From the NCBI GenBank assembly GCA_029266335.1, contig JAQSXC010000047.1:1-41744 (forward strand): a DNA stretch of 41,744 bases, in the 5' to 3' direction. Under the pieces are notes generated by a model. The model did not search any database. It was given only the letters and a program-made list of their open reading frames with translations, and was not told the origin of the DNA. Source of the DNA: Eubacterium sp. Its GTDB lineage: Bacteria > Bacillota > Clostridia > Acetivibrionales > DSM-1351. Position numbers and translations under genes: made by a program. Shown here in pieces: positions 35,195-41,744 of this stretch (its first letter is position 1; every line of letters starts with the position of its first letter).

Positions 35195-35227
35195 TTATAT
35201 GTCAATATTGACATATAAATTATATTA
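35186..35227. promoter_or_regulatory. Operator 2: perfect 42-bp palindrome with PadR-type core
   Basis: All 21 base pairs around the centre at 35206/35207 are symmetric. The core ATGTCAATATTGACAT has the ATGT-N8-ACAT form and repeats operator 1 with one difference in the spacer. It covers the predicted start of transcription and ends 14 bp before the ATG of the transporter, so bound repressor would block transcription, and in RNA the arm could also fold over the leader. Confidence 0.75.
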
Positions 35228-35241
35228 GTCGGAGATTATAA

Positions 35242-36783
35242 ATGGAAACAGTCGAAAAAAACAATTTAAATTATGCATTACTTATGGCGGCATTACTTAT
35301 TGGCGGTTTTTTTACCACACTGGCAACAAGCACTATTAATATTGCCCTTCCTGTTTTAATGGAGCATTTTAATACCACACTTGATACTGTAAAATGGTCA
35401 ACTACGGGCTTTATGCTTGCAACAGGAATTATGGCTCCCATTACCTGCTATATGGGAGAGAAATTCAGTTATAAAAGAATATATTTCATTTCTATTATAG
35501 GATTCACTATAAGCTCCATATTTTGTGCTCTATCCTGGAATGTGCAATCCTTAATAGCTTTTCGGATATTACAGGGACTTTTTAATGGATTAGCCGTACC
35601 TTCAACTATGTCAATTATCTATCAGATTGTACCAAGAAATAAACAGGCCTTTTCAATGAGTCTCTGGAGTCTTTCGGCAACAGTAGCACCGGCGATCGGG
35701 CCTACACTGAGCGGCTGGCTGATACAGAGCTTCAATTGGAAAGCAATCTTTATAATGAATATTCCTATCGGAATCATAGCTGCATTGTTTATATTAAAAG
35801 CAGTTCCATATTATAAACTGAATCCTCCCCAAGGGTTTGATCTGCCCGGTTTTTCAACCTGCCTGGCTGCTAGCATCTTGCTTTTGACGGCGTTCAGCGA
35901 AGTGTCCCACTGGGGCTGGACGTCCTATAAAACTATCCTTCTGCTGATATCAGGAATTGTCTTTTTGGGCATCTTCATATTCCGTGAGCTGACAGTAAAA
36001 AATCCTATTCTAAATCTTAGCATATTCAGATTTAAAGGCTTTACAATAAGTGTTATTATCAGAAGCATAGTCACAATGGGCCTCTACGCAGGTTCCTTGT
36101 TAACACCATTATTTCTGCAAAATGCTCAACATGTATCAGCACTTGATGCCGGCCTGATTTTGCTCCCCTCTTCACTGGCCATGGCATTATGCACTATAAT
36201 AGTAGGTAAGCTGTATAACCGGATCGATCAGCGTATTTTACTTATATTCGGAGTTATCTGCATGGCTGCCGGCTCCTTTGCATTATCACATTTATCCCTG
36301 GAGACCAGCCATATATTTGTGGTAATATGCATGACATTCCGTAATGCCGGGATCGCTTTTTCACTGGGAACAGTAACCATGCTGGGAATGTCCTCACTGG
36401 ATAAAAAAGTTTCGGGAAACGGCTCGTCAATAAACAATTGGGTAGCACAAAGTATTGGCTGTTTATCAATCGGTATTTTTACATCCCTTTTAACTTTTCA
36501 GGCCCGACAGCATGCTGCCGATTTAGTTAATACGGGGGCCGCACTAAAAATGGGAAAGGATTTAATTTCTAATACATCTTTTGTTATGGGAGTTAACGAC
36601 GTAAACTTTATTTCTGCTATAATAATGTTAGTCGCTTTACCTCTATGTTTTTTATTGAATAAGGATAAATCCGGCGGAGAAAAGCTGGTACAGGATGAAA
36701 ACAGTAAAGGGCTTAAAGGAAACCTGGAAAATTTAAACTCACAACCCGGGTTTAACAGCTCGGTTTCCGAGAATACAATCTAG
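35242..36783 (+). CDS. DHA2-family (14-helix) MFS drug:H+ antiporter
   Basis: The product has 513 aa with about 14 hydrophobic segments. Motif A-like GEKFSYKRIYFI is after helix 2, motif C-like SATVAPAIGPTLSGWLI lies in helix 5, and TSTINIALPVLMEHFNTTLD near residue 30 is typical of EmrB/QacA proteins. The C-terminal 40 residues are hydrophilic. It would export drugs or toxic amphiphiles with proton antiport. CGGAGAT precedes the ATG. It is followed by a padR gene, and its promoter carries PadR-type operators, so it is probably drug-induced. Confidence 0.93.
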   Translation: METVEKNNLNYALLMAALLIGGFFTTLATSTINIALPVLMEHFNTTLDTVKWSTTGFMLATGIMAPITCYMGEKFSYKRIYFISIIGFTISSIFCALSWNVQSLIAFRILQGLFNGLAVPSTMSIIYQIVPRNKQAFSMSLWSLSATVAPAIGPTLSGWLIQSFNWKAIFIMNIPIGIIAALFILKAVPYYKLNPPQGFDLPGFSTCLAASILLLTAFSEVSHWGWTSYKTILLLISGIVFLGIFIFRELTVKNPILNLSIFRFKGFTISVIIRSIVTMGLYAGSLLTPLFLQNAQHVSALDAGLILLPSSLAMALCTIIVGKLYNRIDQRILLIFGVICMAAGSFALSHLSLETSHIFVVICMTFRNAGIAFSLGTVTMLGMSSLDKKVSGNGSSINNWVAQSIGCLSIGIFTSLLTFQARQHAADLVNTGAALKMGKDLISNTSFVMGVNDVNFISAIIMLVALPLCFLLNKDKSGGEKLVQDENSKGLKGNLENLNSQPGFNSSVSENTI

Positions 36784-36822
36784 CCTCAAGGCTAGTGCTA
36801 CATCGCAATGGGGAGTGATTAG

Positions 36823-36928
36823 TTTGAAAGCGCATATGGCCAATTAACCTCCTTTATTCGCCGCATTGCGATAAAGGATATATTTTTCATAACATTTTGT
36901 GGCCACAAGGTGGCTCATGGAGGTTAAA
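36823..36928 (+). promoter_or_regulatory. padR leader with anti-Shine-Dalgarno segment (leader copy B)
   Basis: From TTTGAAAGCGC at 36823 up to the padR start this leader is homologous to the pduN leader. The first 40 bases differ at one position; the last 41 differ at only a few; a middle part of about 25 bases is variable. TTAACCTCC (36844-36852) is a perfect complement of GGAGGTTAA (about 36919-36927), the padR ribosome binding site. Just upstream, ATCGCAATG (36802-36810) pairs with CATTGCGAT (36864-36872), a stem that encloses the anti-site. The observation is direct; regulation is inferred. Confidence 0.6.
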
Positions 36929-37519
36929 ATGAATAAATTATCATTTGGGCTGCTTAGCTTATTGTCAACCCAACCAATGACCGGCTATGACCTGACTTTG
37001 AAGATCAACAGGTTCTGGCGCTCTACTCACAGCGCCATCTATCCTTTGCTGTCAGAATTGGAGGAAAAAGGATATATTGAATTCATCTTCGAGAAACAGG
37101 TGGGCAAGCCTGATAAAAAGATATACAACCTGACTTTTCAAGGGAAACAGCTTTTACATGATTGGTTCATGTCTGAAACCGGTGATGAAGTTATCAGAGA
37201 TGAGATAACTTTAAAATTATTTTGTATAAAATTCATTGATACCGAGGCAGCCATGAAGGTTCTTGATGAATTTGAAGCAAGATATAAAAGAAAGGTAAAA
37301 GAATACACAACCAATATAGAAAACATTAAACAGAAGTCCTCCGGGCATACAGAAGATGCCGCCGACTCATTCTTCGGTTCTTATATACTGACTCAAAGGG
37401 CATTAAACAAAGCCACACTTGATCTTAAATGGTGCCAATGGGTGAGAAAGCAGTATATGGAAAAGGGATCCCGGTTTTGGGAGGAAAATTTTAATCCTGA
37501 GAATATTAGTGGTTTATAA
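36929..37519 (+). CDS. PadR-family transcriptional repressor
   Basis: The product has 196 aa from the ATG at 36929, which has GGAGGTTAA just upstream; the frame is open to 36899 but that start lacks a site. Residues 1-80 are the PadR winged helix: LSFGLLSLLSTQPMTGYDLT, FWRSTHSAIYPLLSELEEKG and the wing KPDKKIYNLTFQGKQLL. Residues 90-180 are the C-terminal dimerisation/coiled-coil part of the longer PadR (Vir) type. It most likely represses the transporter gene just upstream by binding the two ATGT-N8-ACAT sites there. No such site is seen at its own start, so it may be cotranscribed with the transporter. Confidence 0.93.
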   Translation: MNKLSFGLLSLLSTQPMTGYDLTLKINRFWRSTHSAIYPLLSELEEKGYIEFIFEKQVGKPDKKIYNLTFQGKQLLHDWFMSETGDEVIRDEITLKLFCIKFIDTEAAMKVLDEFEARYKRKVKEYTTNIENIKQKSSGHTEDAADSFFGSYILTQRALNKATLDLKWCQWVRKQYMEKGSRFWEENFNPENISGL

Positions 37520-37602
37520 AGCATTAAGAACTGAAATAAAGGAATTCACTTCAGCATCTTTTAATGCTGTAATTGCACCAGGATAAAAAAACCGCAAAAC
37601 AA

Positions 37603-37656
37603 GCAGCCTCAATACAGGATATTTGAATTCTGACTTTGAGGCTGCCTATCTTTTTT
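37603..37656. terminator. Terminator between padR and the peptidase gene (bidirectional)
   Basis: GCAGCCTCAA (37603-37612) and TTGAGGCTGC (37636-37645) form a perfect 10-bp stem with a 23-base loop, followed by CTATCTTTTTT. On the other strand the stem is followed by TTGTTTTGCGGTTTTTTT. It suits the end of both convergent units, padR on the plus strand and the peptidase on the minus strand. Confidence 0.75.
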
Positions 37657-37736
37657 GCCGTCCCACCCTCCGGCAAATACCTTTCATATATTAACAATAT
37701 AAATTGAAGCTTCCCAAATTATAAAATATATATTTT

Positions 37737-39443
37737 TCAGTTTTGATGCTTGCGAATCCATTCCATTGCAGGTGCTTTTATACTCCTGATATATCCGTCT
37801 TCAAACGGAGATTTCAAATCCACACCTGTAACCAATTGAGCAAAGGCTTTTGTTCCTGCCTGTTCAACAAACGCCAGGTACTTTTCCCAGGCAGCCTTTT
37901 TATCCTCCAGGTATTTTCCCCACAACTGCATAGCCACAGTCTGAGCAAGAGCATAATCAATATAATAGAACGGTAATACCATAATATGCATTATTGACTG
38001 CCATCTTGCTCCCCTGCTGTAAAACGGAATATCCTCAAAATCGGATAAATGCGGCTGGTATATCCGCTCAAGCCGTTTCCACTCCTGATGCCTCTCCTGG
38101 GCAGTCCAATGGGGATTTTCATAAACACGGTACTGGAACTCATCAGCCAGACATGCCGAAGGAATAAAAATAATTGCACTCTCCTTATGCATCAGCTGAT
38201 AACCGGCAGTATCCTCCTTGAAGAACAGCTCGTGAAAATCCTGGGTCAGGTATTCCATGGCAATTGAATGAACCTCACAGCCCTCTGCCTGAGGTGAAAA
38301 GTACTCCGGAATCAAATTCTTCCCATAGCTTACAAAGCCCGCAAAGGCATGTCCTGCCTCATGGGTCAGCACATCAACATCACTGGAGGTACCATTAAAA
38401 TTGGCAAATATGAAGCAGCATTTATGCTTCTCTATATAAGAACAATATCCGCCGCCGGCTTTACCATCTCTTGACAGCACATCAAATAACTCACGCTCCA
38501 GCATTTCATCAATGAATTCCGATGTTTCACCGGAAAGCTCATGGTACATTCTGCGGCCGGCTTCAAGTATCTCTTCGGGAGTTCCTTTTGGAGCAGGATT
38601 GCCCTCCCGGAAAAACAGTATACTGTCATAACCCTTCCAGTCCTCGACTCCTATCCTCTTCTTCCGGTTCTCAATGATTTCCCGGGCATCGGGAACCAGC
38701 TCATCTATAACCTGCCTGCGGAAATTTTCCAGTTCCCTTTTCGTATATCCTATACGTCCCATACGGATATTCCCGAGCTCCGTATAGTCCTTAAACCCCA
38801 TCTTCCGCGCCTGAGCAGTGCGGTTTTCAACCAATTTATCAAATAATTCATCCAGTTCCCTGCCATGAAATTCAAAAAAATCTCCCTCGGCGATATAAGC
38901 TGCCTTTCGTACATTTCTATCAGGGCTTGCCTTGAAAGGCCTCAGCTGTGCCAAGGTATATGTCTCTCCCTGAAAGGGAATTTGCGCTGAGGCGTATATC
39001 TGATTGTATCTGGAACACAACGCATTTTCTTCCTGCATAAGCGGGATAATTTCCGGCGCTATGGATTTTACAGCATTGTCAAGTATATCAAATAAATGCT
39101 TTCCATATTCAGTGTACAGCTCCTCACGAAAGGAGGAGCTTAAAAGTGCTCTGGCAACCTCAAGACCTCTTTCAGTGACAACGGGTGTATATTTATCGGC
39201 AAAATCATTTTCTTCTTTATAGAATTCATCTTTAGTATTTATTGTATGCCGGATATATGCAATGTTTGTAGCATTGAAAAAATCTCCGCTGACAGCATGA
39301 TACTCTTCAAAGGCCTCCTTAACATCGGCATACCTTTCCGCAGTGTTGATACGCAGAACTATCCTGTCCATAGCGTCTGTTACTGCTTGTGGATCAGGTC
39401 TCCTGTATTCAAATTCGCTGAACTTCCGAACTGTTGTCTTCAT
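37737..39443 (-). CDS. M3-family oligoendopeptidase (PepF-like)
   Basis: The product has 568 aa from the ATG at 39443 with GGAGGA upstream, typical for this zinc peptidase group. The zinc motif HEAGH is seen in DVLTHEAGHAFAGFVSY, with the downstream third ligand in the EVHSIAMEYLT segment. The N-terminal half is helical and rich in charged residues, as in oligoendopeptidase F and related M3 enzymes. It has no signal peptide and should degrade short peptides in the cytoplasm. It is a single-gene unit unrelated to the sugar clusters. Confidence 0.92.
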   Translation of the reverse strand: MKTTVRKFSEFEYRRPDPQAVTDAMDRIVLRINTAERYADVKEAFEEYHAVSGDFFNATNIAYIRHTINTKDEFYKEENDFADKYTPVVTERGLEVARALLSSSFREELYTEYGKHLFDILDNAVKSIAPEIIPLMQEENALCSRYNQIYASAQIPFQGETYTLAQLRPFKASPDRNVRKAAYIAEGDFFEFHGRELDELFDKLVENRTAQARKMGFKDYTELGNIRMGRIGYTKRELENFRRQVIDELVPDAREIIENRKKRIGVEDWKGYDSILFFREGNPAPKGTPEEILEAGRRMYHELSGETSEFIDEMLERELFDVLSRDGKAGGGYCSYIEKHKCCFIFANFNGTSSDVDVLTHEAGHAFAGFVSYGKNLIPEYFSPQAEGCEVHSIAMEYLTQDFHELFFKEDTAGYQLMHKESAIIFIPSACLADEFQYRVYENPHWTAQERHQEWKRLERIYQPHLSDFEDIPFYSRGARWQSIMHIMVLPFYYIDYALAQTVAMQLWGKYLEDKKAAWEKYLAFVEQAGTKAFAQLVTGVDLKSPFEDGYIRSIKAPAMEWIRKHQN

Positions 39444-39479
39444 AAACAAATCCTCCATTAATTCATTTTCATTCTTGAA

Positions 39480-39540
39480 TTCCGGGACCGCCCGAATGCA
39501 TCAGAGCGGTACTGTCCAGTACTTAATCAAGTGCCCGGAA
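39480..39540 (-). promoter_or_regulatory. Folded 5' leader of the peptidase gene
   Basis: The ends TTCCGGG and CCCGGAA pair perfectly, closing a region in which GTACT-GTCC-AGTAC forms one hairpin and ACCGC/GCGGT another, a three-way-junction-like layout. It lies about 37 bp upstream of the peptidase ATG. I recognise no known riboswitch. The rest of the 383-bp gap 39444-39826 is AT-rich DNA without a gene, apart from the toxin hairpin. Confidence 0.35.
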
Positions 39541-39771
39541 ACATATTTAAATATACTATTAGTGAAATAGTCTGTAGAAGTTTATCAAATTGATTTATTT
39601 TAGTCTAAATATAGCACCCCATGAAATATATGTCAATTTTAAATTAATATATACTTAATTAATTATAGTATATATTAATTTTTTCCCTTTTTTGTTTAAT
39701 AAAAATTAATTACAGTAGACCCGGATAGAGCTCTCGAAACAATTATCCTCATTGCGGATAAAACCTGGACA

Positions 39772-39816
39772 ATCGAATAGGAGGTAGCTGATTATTTCAG
39801 CTACCTCCTATTCGAT
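39772..39816 (+). repeat. Perfect 20-bp hairpin ahead of the toxin gene
   Basis: ATCGAATAGGAGGTAGCTGA (39772-39791) is exactly complementary to 39797-39816, with a TTATT loop. No T-run follows; the toxin start codon at 39827 comes 10 bases later. In type III toxin-antitoxin loci a terminator separates the antitoxin RNA from the toxin gene, and this hairpin holds that position. The DNA just upstream (39715-39771) has a small TTATCC/GGATAA hairpin and may encode antitoxin RNA, but the tandem repeats usual for these antitoxins are not evident. Confidence 0.6.
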
Positions 39817-39826
39817 GGGGGGAAAC

Positions 39827-40332
39827 ATGGTAGAAAATGGGTTTTACAAAATAACACAAGAATTTATTGATTTAATAAGGGAACTCGGTGGAGTATACAA
39901 GGATGCAAAGGAAAGACCAGTTTTTTGTTGTATTGAAGATGCAAGAATAAAAGGTTTGTATTGGGTAATACCAACAAGTGATCTATCTCACAGTTCGCCT
40001 GAACAAGTAGAAAAATTAAAAAATTTTGTGCTTTAGACGAAAGGAAGGATGTTCGTTGGGCATATTACTACATAGGGCATACTAACAAAGATGCTCTTTA
40101 TAGGATAAGTAATTGCTTTCCGATAATAGAAAAATATGTTGCAGGTGAATACACCTCACAAGGTAGGCATCTTGTTTTAGGAACTAAAAAAGATATTGAA
40201 ATTATACGAAAAAAAATATCACGTATCTTATTTGATGAAAGTAGACATCCCAATAAATACGAACAGCATATTACAACAATAAAAAATTACTTAGTATCAG
40301 AATTAAACAGGATAGCCGAAGAAAGTACATAA
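39827..40332 (+). pseudogene. Type III toxin of the CptN/ToxN-like group, interrupted by a frameshift
   Basis: The first frame (ATG 39827, stop 40036) encodes GFYKITQEFIDLIRELGG, then RPVFCCIEDARIKGLYWVIP. After an A6T4 run (about 40018-40027) the -1 frame continues with WAYYYIGHTNKDALYRISNC, then FPIIEKYVAGEYTSQGRHLVL and ends at 40332. Joined, this is about 168 aa, which matches my memory of CptIN-family toxins (FYKI start, RP..C.ED, LYW-IP, then FPI..-Y). These toxins are RNases held in check by a repeat RNA. The break is either a one-base deletion in the A-run or programmed -1 frameshifting on A-AAT-TTT. I favour a broken gene or a sequencing error. Confidence 0.65.
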
Positions 40333-40341
40333 AAAAGTATT

Positions 40342-40378
40342 AAAAAAAACTCTTACCAATGTTAAGAGTTTTTTTTAA
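40342..40378 (+). terminator. Terminator after the toxin gene
   Basis: AAAACTCTTA and TAAGAGTTTT form a perfect stem with a 7-base loop, followed by a run of T. It lies about 10 bp after the toxin stop. The flanking A-run makes it possibly bidirectional. Confidence 0.8.
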
Positions 40379-40489
40379 TTACACGAAATAGCAGTTAAGT
40401 GTCACCAGGGCAAAGCATATTAAAACGATAATTCCAATCACCCTGGGTGGATTGCTCCGCAGATCCACGCCAGAGCTTTTTATTTTTAA
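40379..40489 (-). pseudogene. Possible remnant of a small membrane protein
   Basis: A 36-codon minus-strand frame reads SSGVDLRSNPPRVIGIIVLI, then CFALVTLNCYFV, ending in a stop. The composition is that of a real protein end: a polar basic part followed by one membrane helix. It lacks an ATG; only an internal GTG is present, and there is no clear ribosome binding site. It is probably the 3' remnant of a gene. I do not recognise it. Confidence 0.3.
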
Positions 40490-40537
40490 GCCTTACTGAA
40501 ATAAAAAAAGTGTACCATTTGAAATTAAATATTACCC

Positions 40538-40885
40538 CTAGAATTTAACTTTTTTATTTTTTAGGTATGTTAAAAAATATTGTATTAAGAGTAAAATAAG
40601 CAATATGTATTTTTGAAAATCTTTTGTTATCACCGAATAACCAAAAATTACAATAGTTAATATAACTATAATTAGTTTGATTATGGTTATATTATCATTT
40701 TTATTTTTTATAAAAATTTTTATCGTACTATATAAATCTACAAGTAATACAACACTTATTATAATAGTCCAAAATAGAAATTCATTATTTTCATTTTTAA
40801 AATTTATTTTATGGTATATAAAATAGCATATTATCATAAATGCAATAAAAATAATTGTGGCAATAGTATTTTTTGAAATTTTCAA
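40538..40885 (-). CDS. Small integral membrane protein, unknown function
   Basis: The product has 115 aa from a TTG at 40885, 8 bases after GGAGGGAG; an ATG at 40903 lies within that site and is less likely. Four hydrophobic segments are seen, at about residues 7-24, 36-55, 64-83 and 91-108, joined by short Lys/Asn-rich loops. There is no recognisable family. It follows a LytTR-domain remnant on the same strand and could have been part of a LytTR-regulated membrane system. Its base composition is very AT-rich, like the whole tail region. Confidence 0.6.
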   Translation of the reverse strand: MKISKNTIATIIFIAFMIICYFIYHKINFKNENNEFLFWTIIISVVLLVDLYSTIKIFIKNKNDNITIIKLIIVILTIVIFGYSVITKDFQKYILLILLLIQYFLTYLKNKKVKF

Positions 40886-40955
40886 ATATCTTTCTCCCTC
40901 CATATTAATATTTAAAAGTATTATTAAAAATCTGCTTATACTCCTATTATATATC

Positions 40956-41216
40956 TTAGATCTTAAATATAGTTAAATTATTTTTAATCATATTCTTAAA
41001 TTGAATATTTCTAGAGTTACTAATAGGGATTTCATTTTCATAATAGTCATTCAGAATAATAGTTCGATTTTTAATTATATTTATATATTTAATATTTACT
41101 ATAAACGAACAATGAGTTCTAAAAAAATATGTATTAAGTAGGTTATTATCTTCTAGAAAAGTGCATAGTTTGCTCATACTAGTATTCAATATTTCTACTT
41201 TTTTTAATGATTCCAA
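40956..41216 (-). pseudogene. LytTR DNA-binding domain, N-terminally truncated
   Basis: The frame gives 86 aa from a TTG at 41216; it is open only to a stop at 41241. The sequence HLESLKKVEIL, then FFRTHCSFIVNIKYINII and EIPISNSRNIQFKNMI matches the LytTR domain of AgrA/LytR regulators, in which an N-terminal receiver or membrane part is normally present. None is encoded upstream. A GGTGG lies about 20 bases upstream, so expression as a LytTR-only protein is possible. I favour a remnant of a longer regulator. Confidence 0.65.
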
Positions 41217-41286
41217 ATGGACAATTATTTTTTTTCCACCTTACGCGATTACATAATATAACAATGCCTGGCTGATCACAGGTAAA

Positions 41287-41487
41287 ATGTATTATAATTA
41301 TATGAGTGACTGCTTTTGTTACTTATTGCCTTTCGTAACCACGAAAGGAGGTGTTAGTGAGTGCACGCACACAAGAAGAAGGACGAAAAGTCCTGAAGAG
41401 CAAAAGCAGAAACGTGACTGGAAAGAGATTTTCACTGTAATAGCTGCTATTATTTACTTAATAACAGAGATTATAAAAAAGTTTTGA
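41287..41487 (+). CDS. Small hydrophobic-tailed peptide, candidate toxin-like peptide
   Basis: The frame from the ATG at 41287 gives 66 aa; a later start near the AAAGGAGG at 41344-41351 would leave about 43 residues, but the in-frame codon there is not a normal start. The C-terminus is a charged stretch (KSPEEQKQKRDWKEI) followed by one membrane helix (FTVIAAIIYLITEIIKKF). Such peptides with a strong terminator resemble small membrane toxins of type I systems, though I cannot match a family. A hairpin (CCTTTCGT/ACGAAAGG, 41329-41348) covers the AAAGG of the ribosome binding site. A TATAAT lies at 41293-41298. Confidence 0.4.
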   Translation: MYYNYMSDCFCYLLPFVTTKGGVSECTHTRRRTKSPEEQKQKRDWKEIFTVIAAIIYLITEIIKKF

Positions 41488-41493
41488 ACAGTC

Positions 41494-41537
41494 AAAAACC
41501 CTCGGATGTTAGGCCATCCAAGGGTTTTCTTTTTTTG
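41494..41537 (+). terminator. Rho-independent terminator after the small peptide gene
   Basis: AAAACCCTCGGATG pairs with CATCCAAGGGTTTT with one mismatch around a TTAGGC loop, followed by CTTTTTTT. It lies a few bases after the peptide stop and is one of the best terminators in the window. Confidence 0.85.
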
Positions 41538-41744
41538 TGTCAGTTCGTGCACAAGAATATATATCTATTATACCCACTTTTTTTGACATGAGTCAAATAT
41601 TATTTGACATAAGAAATTCAAAACCGAGCCTACCCCTTCGTAAGCCTTTCAAAGATTTTGAATTTAGGTGTTGACTTTGGAATTGGGGTTTGAAATCTGT
41701 GCAATACATAAAATTTTATTATGGTAGTTTTTATAAAATGAAAT
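41538..41744. other. AT-rich end of window, no gene seen
   Basis: The stretch holds a TTTGAC/GTCAAA inverted repeat (41582-41597) and a direct repeat ATTTGACAT nearby (41602-41611), which could be operator half-sites for a gene beyond the edge. No coding frame that I can support starts here. Confidence 0.5.

Larger units (their letters stand above)
34567..35241. other. AT-rich divergent intergenic region
   Basis: This 675-bp spacer separates the sugar cluster from the transporter gene. It contains two GGTTT-type motifs near the sugar operon (CGATTGGTTTTATTA at 34595-34609 and CTTAATCGGTTTACAT at 34638-34653), possible LacI-type operators. It also has a near-palindrome at 34941-34966, the perfect palindrome GCTAAATTATTTAGC (34986-35000), and the operators listed separately. 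I see no gene. Confidence 0.6.

Noticed and set aside
41582..41611. Promoter at the right end of the window
   Set aside because: TTGACA-like words are present but no -10 at a proper distance and no gene follows before the edge.

Overview
The window looks like a chromosomal segment of a low-to-medium GC, anaerobic Gram-positive of the class Clostridia. Support comes from strong AGGAGG ribosome binding sites, AT-rich intergenic DNA with TTGACA/TATAAT promoters, and gene families typical of plant-fibre-degrading clostridia. A Ruminiclostridium-like organism would fit, but I cannot fix genus or species from the sequence. No rRNA, tRNA, CRISPR array or intact insertion sequence was seen.

Region 1 (1-18425, almost all minus strand) is a rhamnose-to-propanediol bacterial microcompartment (BMC) locus. 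In transcription order it holds rhaB, rhaA, a class II aldolase with a C-terminal encapsulation-type helix, and B12-dependent diol dehydratase pduCDE. Then come reactivase pduG, adenosyltransferase pduO, CoA-acylating aldehyde dehydrogenase pduP, a zinc alcohol dehydrogenase, four single-domain BMC shell proteins, and phosphotransacylase pduL. It ends with vertex protein pduN, Fe-S flavoprotein pduS, double-BMC Fe-S shell protein pduT and a DeoR-type regulator cut by the window edge. Rhamnose would go to rhamnulose-1-phosphate, then DHAP plus lactaldehyde. Lactaldehyde would be reduced to 1,2-propanediol, dehydrated to propionaldehyde in the shell, then split into propionyl-phosphate and propanol. 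An AraC-type regulator diverges from rhaB. PduH, PduB, PduQ, PduW and a cobalamin riboswitch are not present in the window.

Region 2 (18426-22706) is the rha control region with two MITE-like elements that have terminal inverted repeats. They flank the AraC gene and a large membrane protein with TPR and Ig-like parts.

Region 3 (22707-34560, minus strand) is a second sugar-catabolic cluster: an L-fucose-isomerase-family enzyme, a split transketolase, an RbsB/RbsA/RbsC-type ABC importer with a DUF2291 lipoprotein, an RbsD/FucU mutarotase, a glycerol-kinase-like FGGY kinase, a LacI regulator and a ribokinase-family kinase. Isomerase, FGGY kinase and two-subunit transketolase together match the non-oxidative D-apiose route. 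That assignment is an inference. Apiose, rhamnose and fucose are all rhamnogalacturonan-II sugars, which would make this a plant-pectin sugar island.

Region 4 (34561-39470) has an AT-rich spacer, a DHA2-type multidrug transporter under two ATGT-N8-ACAT operators (one inside a perfect 42-bp palindrome), its likely PadR repressor, and an M3-family oligoendopeptidase. The leader in front of padR is homologous to the leader in front of pduN about 33 kb away. Both carry an anti-Shine-Dalgarno segment that is a perfect complement of the gene's ribosome binding site.

Region 5 (39471-41744) is markedly AT-rich and looks like a decaying accessory tail. It holds a frameshifted type III (CptN/ToxN-like) toxin behind a perfect 20-bp hairpin, small membrane proteins, a LytTR domain remnant, and a tiny hydrophobic peptide gene whose ribosome binding site lies in a hairpin.
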